Shown here: in pieces, positions 60,009 to 64,000 of the stretch
Numbering within the stretch: position 1 is the first letter of the stretch
How the letters are laid out: each line of letters opens with the position of its first letter
Assembly: GCF_900187225.1 (NCBI RefSeq)
Contig: NZ_LT906436.1
Location: forward strand, 868,001-932,000
Direction: 5' to 3'
Length of the DNA: 64,000 nucleotides
Source: Listeria monocytogenes
GTDB taxonomy: Bacteria > Bacillota > Bacilli > Lactobacillales > Listeriaceae
Position numbers and translations under genes: made by a program
Notes under the pieces: generated by a model
The model's database searches: none
Told to the model about the DNA's origin: nothing
The model's input: the letters and a program-made list of their open reading frames with translations, nothing else

Positions 60009-60027
60009 CTTGCCCTCAGGCGGGTAT
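60002..60027 (+). promoter_or_regulatory. SigB-type promoter of the GyrI-like gene
   Basis: GTTTTA (60002-60007), 14 bases, GGGTAT (60022-60027): the best SigB-consensus match in the window. It overlaps the end of the preceding gene and lies 64 bases before the GyrI-like start. It should be inactive in this strain. Confidence 0.8.
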
Positions 60028-60090
60028 TTATTATATGGTATGCGGATAAATTAGTTTGTGTGAGATGCTTTTGTAAAGGAGTAGATTATT

Positions 60091-60594
60091 ATGGCGATTA
60101 GATTAAAGCGACTGGAGGAATGGGAAGGATTTACTGGTATTGCACTCGTTCGAGAAGGTCTTAAAGCAGAAGCACTTCACACAGAAATAAAAACTACCTT
60201 CAAAGAAATACTTCAACTTGCGCGAGAACTAGATGACTTTTCCAAGCAAAAAATTTTTTATGGGATTTCTGTCCATAATATAGAAGACGGAATAACGCAT
60301 TATTCGGCAATACCGGTCGAACAAAAATATTCTAATTTAAAAGAACCGCTTGAGTGGATTGAAGTGCCAGCGCATACGTATTTTGTAGCAGAGCATATTC
60401 AGGATACCGATATAGGTGAAAGCTATGAAGAGATTGCCAGAGCCATTCAAGAAAAAAATTATAAACCTTATATTACGGCGAATAATCCTGTTTTTGATCC
60501 ACTACCATTTAAACTGGAAGTGTATACGAAACAAGGAAGCGACGAAACAAATATCGAAATTAGAATTCCTGTCGTGAAAGAATTGCATACGTAA
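60091..60594 (+). CDS. GyrI-like small-molecule-binding protein
   Basis: The 167-residue protein resembles the GyrI/effector-binding fold (GYISVHNIEDGITHYSAIPVEQ pattern, here seen as YGISVHNIEDGITHYSAIP, and a C-terminal YTKQGSDETNIEIRIPV). Stand-alone members bind or detoxify small hydrophobic compounds. It has no DNA-binding domain. It is preceded by a near-perfect SigB promoter and followed by a terminator, so it is a one-gene stress unit. Confidence 0.82.
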   Translation: MAIRLKRLEEWEGFTGIALVREGLKAEALHTEIKTTFKEILQLARELDDFSKQKIFYGISVHNIEDGITHYSAIPVEQKYSNLKEPLEWIEVPAHTYFVAEHIQDTDIGESYEEIARAIQEKNYKPYITANNPVFDPLPFKLEVYTKQGSDETNIEIRIPVVKELHT

Positions 60595-60597
60595 GAA

Positions 60598-60628
60598 ATA
60601 GCCTGGGACTTTTGTTCTGGGCTTTTTT
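60598..60628 (+). terminator. intrinsic terminator
   Basis: TAGCCTGGGAC-TTTT-GTTCTGGGCTTTTTT, after the GyrI-like gene. Confidence 0.8.
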
Positions 60629-60655
60629 ATACTAGCAAGCTGTTTTTGAGTGTGC

Positions 60656-60661
60656 TATAAT
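60656..60661 (+). promoter_or_regulatory. extended -10 promoter of the formate/nitrite transporter
   Basis: TG-C-TATAAT lies 46 bases before the GTG start. No good -35 is visible. Confidence 0.5.
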
Positions 60662-60707
60662 AAAAACGCTATTTTGTGATTATTTTAACAAGAAGGAAGG
60701 GATTCAT

Positions 60708-61520
60708 GTGGGATATTACAGCCCGCAGGAAGTAACAGAGATTACGATTGAAAAAGGAACCCAAAAAGCAAATTCAAGTACATTAACACTTGTGTTGTTA
60801 GGCTTTTTAGGTGGAGCTTTTATATCTCTTGGTTACTTATTATACATACGTGCAGTAGGAACAATGCCTCACGAATGGGGAAGCTTTGCAACGCTCATTG
60901 GCGCCAGTCTTTTTCCGGTTGGCCTCGTTTGTATTTTGCTAGGTGGAGGAGAATTAATTACCGGCAACATGATGGCTGTTGCAATTGCTTGGTACGACAA
61001 AAAGATTTCCTTCCAACAATTACTTAGAAACTGGGCGATTGTGTCTGTCATGAACTTAGTGGGCGCATTTTTTGTCGCTTACTTCTTCGGACATTTCGTT
61101 GGCTTAACAGAAGGCGATTTCTTACCCAAAACGTTAGCTACAGCTGGCGCAAAAATTAACGATCCTTTCTGGGTTGCCTTTGTTTCAGGAATTGGTTGTA
61201 ACTGGTTTGTTGGGATTGCTGTTTGGCTTTGTTACGCGGCCAAAGATTTCGCAGGAAAAATCCTTGGTATTTGGTTCCCGGTTATGGCATTTGTTGCTAT
61301 CGGATTTCAGCACGTTGTTGCCAATATGTTTATTATTCCAGCTGCTATTTTTGCTGGTTACTATTCATGGGCAGATTTTATTTGGAACGTCATCCCGGTT
61401 TACCTAGGGAATGTAGTCGGCGGAGCAGTTTTTGTTAGCCTATTCTACTTCCTTGCTTATAAGAAAAACGCGCCTAAAAAGGTAAAAGAAGAAATACACC
61501 AACCAATTGAAGAAAATTAA
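60708..61520 (+). CDS. formate/nitrite transporter family protein
   Basis: The 270-residue FNT-family channel has six predicted helices forming a pentamer subunit. The signature GGGELITGNMMAVAIAW near residue 82 and a second conserved helix with GIGCNWFVGIAVWLCYAAKD near 160 are visible. It moves formate, nitrite or related small anions across the membrane. The GTG start is behind AAGGAAGGG. A strong terminator follows. It may export formate produced by anaerobic pyruvate metabolism. Confidence 0.93.
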   Translation: MGYYSPQEVTEITIEKGTQKANSSTLTLVLLGFLGGAFISLGYLLYIRAVGTMPHEWGSFATLIGASLFPVGLVCILLGGGELITGNMMAVAIAWYDKKISFQQLLRNWAIVSVMNLVGAFFVAYFFGHFVGLTEGDFLPKTLATAGAKINDPFWVAFVSGIGCNWFVGIAVWLCYAAKDFAGKILGIWFPVMAFVAIGFQHVVANMFIIPAAIFAGYYSWADFIWNVIPVYLGNVVGGAVFVSLFYFLAYKKNAPKKVKEEIHQPIEEN

Positions 61521-61523
61521 GAT

Positions 61524-61562
61524 AAAAAAGCTAGTTACATTCGATGTAGCTAGCTTTTTTTT
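61524..61562 (+). terminator. intrinsic terminator
   Basis: AAAAAAGCTAGTTACAT-TCG-ATGTAGCTAGCTTTTTTTT. Confidence 0.93.
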
Positions 61563-61743
61563 GAAAAAAATAAAAAATTTTTAAAGCTATTACGATTCCC
61601 GCCATGTTGGGATAGAATGACTTTTTCCAAAAGTTATTTTGCTAGTTGAAAAGAAAAATCCTGATTAAATTTTTCGATTTGTGGAAAACACTATTATAAG
61701 CAACGAGAGCACGTGCAGAAAAATTTTTTGAGGAGTGGTATTT

Positions 61744-63210
61744 TTGAGTATTAAAGAAACAGCATTACCAAAAGTTCAAACAAAATTATTTATTAATGGA
61801 AAATGGACGGATGGAGATAATAAAGAAACAAAAGATATTGTAAATCCAGCAAACGGAGATGTTATTGCAAAAATCGCTCAAGCTGGACCAAGTGAAACAA
61901 AAAAAGCTATTAAAGCGGCAAAAGATGCATTTCCTGATTGGGCAAAAATGGAACTAGCTGACCGTGTCAAATTATTACACAAAATTGCCGATTTAATGGA
62001 AGAAAAAGCAGATACGTTAGCAAAAATTATGACGCTTGAACAAGGTAAACCGCTAAAAGAATCAAAAGGAGAAGTCTTAACTGGCGTAGAAAACTTCCGA
62101 TTCGCTGCGGAAGAAGCAAGAAGATTATATGGGGAAACTATCCCAGCGCCAAACAATCACGCATTTATCGTCAAAAAACAACCAATTGGCGTAGTTGCGG
62201 CCATTACTCCGTGGAATTTCCCAGGTGGTATGGTGACACGAAAACTTGCACCAGCGCTTGCAACCGGAAATACAATCGTATTAAAACCATCCGGAGATAC
62301 GCCGCTTTCAGCCCTAGCTATCTTTGAAATTTTTGAAGAAGCCGGCTTGCCAAAAGGTGTTGCCAATATCGTTATGGGTAGCTCCAAAGAAATCGGCGAA
62401 ACGTTAACTGACAGTGATGATGTTCGTAAACTAACTTTTACCGGCTCCACGAAAGTCGGTCAAACACTATTCAAACAATCAGCCGAAACACTGAAAAAAA
62501 TCTCGCTCGAACTTGGTGGACATGCGCCATTTATCGTATTTGATGATGCGAACCTGGATGCTGCTGTAAATGATTTAGTTGCAGCGAAATTCCGCAATAA
62601 CGGTCAAGTATGTGTATCGCCAAACCGAATTTTTGTTGCCAAAGAAATTAAAGAAAAATTCACTAAGGGGCTAGTTGCGAAAGTAGAACAACTAAAAGTA
62701 GGTAACGGTTTAGATGATGTGAACGTTGGTCCACTTATCCGCGAAGATGCGATTGACAAAATCGACAAACAACTTAAAAATGCCACAGATAAAGGTGCCA
62801 AAGTCTTAACTGGTGGCGGCCGTTTAACAGGTTCCGACTATGACAAAGGGAACTTCTACAAACCAACTGTCTTAGATAACGTTACCCGTAAAATGGATAT
62901 TTTCTACGAAGAAACATTTGGTCCAGTAATCCCGCTCATCACATTTGAAACGGAAGACGAAGCAATCGAAATGGCGAATGACAGCGAATTTGGTCTTGCT
63001 TCATACTTCTATACAAAAGACTTAGCTCGCGTAGAAAAAGTAGGTGCGGCATTAGAATATGGTATGGTAGGTGCAAACGAAATTGCGATTTCTAACCCAG
63101 AAACCCCATTTGGCGGTGTTAAACATTCTGGTTTCGGTCGCGAAAACGGCCACTACGGTATGGAAGAATACATCCAAGTGAAATTCATTAACTTAAAATA
63201 TCGTGACTAA
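61744..63210 (+). CDS. succinate-semialdehyde dehydrogenase
   Basis: The 488-residue NAD(P)-dependent aldehyde dehydrogenase is closest in layout to GabD. Landmarks are the cofactor motif ITPWNFPGGMVTRKLAPALA near 155, FTGSTKVG near 240, the general-base Glu in SLELGGHAPF and the catalytic Cys in NNGQVCVSPNR near 288. The TTG at 61744 lies 9 bases after GAGGAG; a GTG at 61735 lies too close to the site. In Listeria the enzyme belongs to the GABA shunt, and the corresponding gene is known as strongly SigB-dependent. Confidence 0.93.
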   Translation: MSIKETALPKVQTKLFINGKWTDGDNKETKDIVNPANGDVIAKIAQAGPSETKKAIKAAKDAFPDWAKMELADRVKLLHKIADLMEEKADTLAKIMTLEQGKPLKESKGEVLTGVENFRFAAEEARRLYGETIPAPNNHAFIVKKQPIGVVAAITPWNFPGGMVTRKLAPALATGNTIVLKPSGDTPLSALAIFEIFEEAGLPKGVANIVMGSSKEIGETLTDSDDVRKLTFTGSTKVGQTLFKQSAETLKKISLELGGHAPFIVFDDANLDAAVNDLVAAKFRNNGQVCVSPNRIFVAKEIKEKFTKGLVAKVEQLKVGNGLDDVNVGPLIREDAIDKIDKQLKNATDKGAKVLTGGGRLTGSDYDKGNFYKPTVLDNVTRKMDIFYEETFGPVIPLITFETEDEAIEMANDSEFGLASYFYTKDLARVEKVGAALEYGMVGANEIAISNPETPFGGVKHSGFGRENGHYGMEEYIQVKFINLKYRD

Positions 63211-63221
63211 CACAAGCTATT

Positions 63222-63259
63222 AAGAAACTCCTTCGCTTCATGCGGAGGGGTTCTTTTTT
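63222..63259 (+). terminator. intrinsic terminator
   Basis: AAGAAACTCC...GGAGGGGTTCTTTTTT, after the dehydrogenase. Confidence 0.85.
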
Positions 63260-63352
63260 ATGCAGTTTCCTACCAGTAGGAAAAAAACATATTTGTAAGC
63301 GGATTCAGCCATTTATATAATAAAAGTAAGTTAAGGAAAGGGAGGATACAAA

Positions 63353-63658
63353 ATGAAAAACATTTTACTCATTTGTGGGTCAGGAGCTTCAAGTGGATTC
63401 ATGGCAGCAGCAATCAGAAAAGCAGCAAAAAAACGTGGAGAACAAGTGACGGTGAAAGCAGCCAGTGAGTCACAAATAGATGAAAGAATTAATGAAATTG
63501 ATTACTTATTAATCGGGCCGCACTTAGCTTATATGCTGGATGACTTAAAACAAAAAGTAGCCGATAAAAATGTTTTAGTATCAATTATTCCGCAAGCAAC
63601 TTATGGCACACTTAACGGTGAAAAAGCACTGGATCTCATTTTAACTATGGAGGGATAA
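63353..63658 (+). CDS. PTS lactose/cellobiose-family IIB component
   Basis: The 101-residue IIB protein has the phosphocysteine loop ILLICGSGASSGFMAAAIRKA at its N-terminus, quoted as LLICGSGASSGFM (Cys about 7), IGPHLAYMLDDLKQK near residue 52, and a C-terminal YGTLNGEKAL. The ATG follows GGGAGGATAC. It is the first gene of a PTS operon that continues past the window; the IIC gene starts 4 bases later. No IIA is seen here. Confidence 0.93.
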   Translation: MKNILLICGSGASSGFMAAAIRKAAKKRGEQVTVKAASESQIDERINEIDYLLIGPHLAYMLDDLKQKVADKNVLVSIIPQATYGTLNGEKALDLILTMEG

Positions 63659-63662
63659 CACG

Positions 63663-64000
63663 ATGAACAACAAAGTGATGGATTTTATGACAAATAAATT
63701 TGCTCCAAAAGTAAATAAAGTTGTTAAAAATCCTTGGGTATCAGCAATTCAAGATGCAATTATGTCTGCGCTTCCGCTCGTTTTTGTCGGTTCTTTAGTC
63801 ACCATCGTTTCATTACTTAAAAATTTATTTCCCGGCATGCCTGACTTTTCGATGATAAGTAATTTTTCCTTTGGGATGTTCGGATTAGTTGTAGCATTTC
63901 TAATTCCCTACTATCTGATGGAGAAAAAAGGGAATAGCAGTCAAAAGTTGATTTCTGGCGCAACTGGACTTGTACTATTTTTAATGCTACTATTTCCAAC
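63663..64000 (+). CDS. PTS cellobiose-family IIC permease (3' part outside window)
   Basis: The visible 112 residues start with FMTNKFAPKVNKVVKNPWVSAIQDAIMSALPLVFVGSLVTIV (shown here as NPWVSAIQDAIMSALPLVF), the usual N-terminus of a cellobiose IIC protein, with two to three predicted membrane helices before the window ends. It is 4 bases after the IIB gene and behind GGAGGGAT. The reading frame is open to the edge. Confidence 0.88.
   Translation, partial: MNNKVMDFMTNKFAPKVNKVVKNPWVSAIQDAIMSALPLVFVGSLVTIVSLLKNLFPGMPDFSMISNFSFGMFGLVVAFLIPYYLMEKKGNSSQKLISGATGLVLFLMLLFP

Noticed and set aside
61560-61740. SigB promoter for the succinate-semialdehyde dehydrogenase
   Set aside because: The gene is known to depend on SigB, but the best candidates here (GATTAA...TGGAAA near 61660 and GGGATA near 61609) lack a matching partner box, so I did not list one as a feature.
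1-64000. CRISPR array, prophage or insertion sequence
   Set aside because: No regularly spaced repeats, transposase, integrase or phage structural genes were found in the window.

Overview
This window is a chromosomal segment of a low-GC Firmicute, and the proteins and gene order match Listeria, most likely Listeria monocytogenes or a close sister species. The markers are the complete rsbR-S-T-U-V-W-sigB-rsbX stress module downstream of acpS-alr-mazEF, an LPHTG-anchored surface protein, and the dense set of PTS genes. Nearly all genes are tightly packed, with strong Shine-Dalgarno sites (several TTG and GTG starts) and clear intrinsic terminators. I see no prophage, IS element or CRISPR array. 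The species call comes from recognition of the proteins and not from a search.

Layout. 1-4.8 kb: an exported amidase (partial), a small unknown protein, an unknown 252-residue protein, and a TetR repressor with a pair of SMR efflux subunits. 4.8-8.2 kb: peptidoglycan genes ddl and murF and a carboxylesterase-like hydrolase. 8.2-17.7 kb: a divergent LacI repressor and a seven-gene sugar operon (ABC importer, GH13, DUF1861, GH130 phosphorylase, phosphohexomutase) that fits uptake of a mannose-containing oligosaccharide and its breakdown to sugar phosphates. 17.7-24.4 kb: a CshA-type RNA helicase with a long leader, queT behind a preQ1-I riboswitch, a TetR/amidohydrolase/DUF2316 cluster, and an HxlR/MFS pair. 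24.6-31.1 kb: a PRD regulator and a PTS operon with a NagB-like protein, an aldo/keto reductase and a TIM-barrel isomerase. 31.2-35.2 kb: surface or secreted proteins and two bacterial-PH membrane proteins.

35.4-44.3 kb: hemY/cgoX, acpS, alr, mazEF and the SigB operon. The main result is here. sigB carries an in-frame TGA at codon 189 of 260 (43459-43461), and the rest of the frame continues intact to the normal stop. The predicted product lacks region 4, so the strain should be SigB-defective although every rsb gene is intact. SigB-type promoters ahead of rsbV, the LPHTG protein and the GyrI-like gene remain in place without a functional sigma factor.

44.5-64 kb: a SulP transporter, tex, an SprT-like protein with a terminator-like hairpin inside its first codons, tRNA-Asn and tRNA-Ser, a NADAR/SUKH pair, an orphan cellobiose-type PTS IIC with a GntR regulator, tRNA-Glu and tRNA-Asp, an OsmC-like protein, a tyrosine phosphatase, a disulfide reductase, a phosphoglycerate-mutase family enzyme, an AI-2E/PerM transporter, a YtrA-type regulator with its DUF1648 membrane protein, a formate/nitrite transporter, a succinate-semialdehyde dehydrogenase, and the start of another PTS operon.
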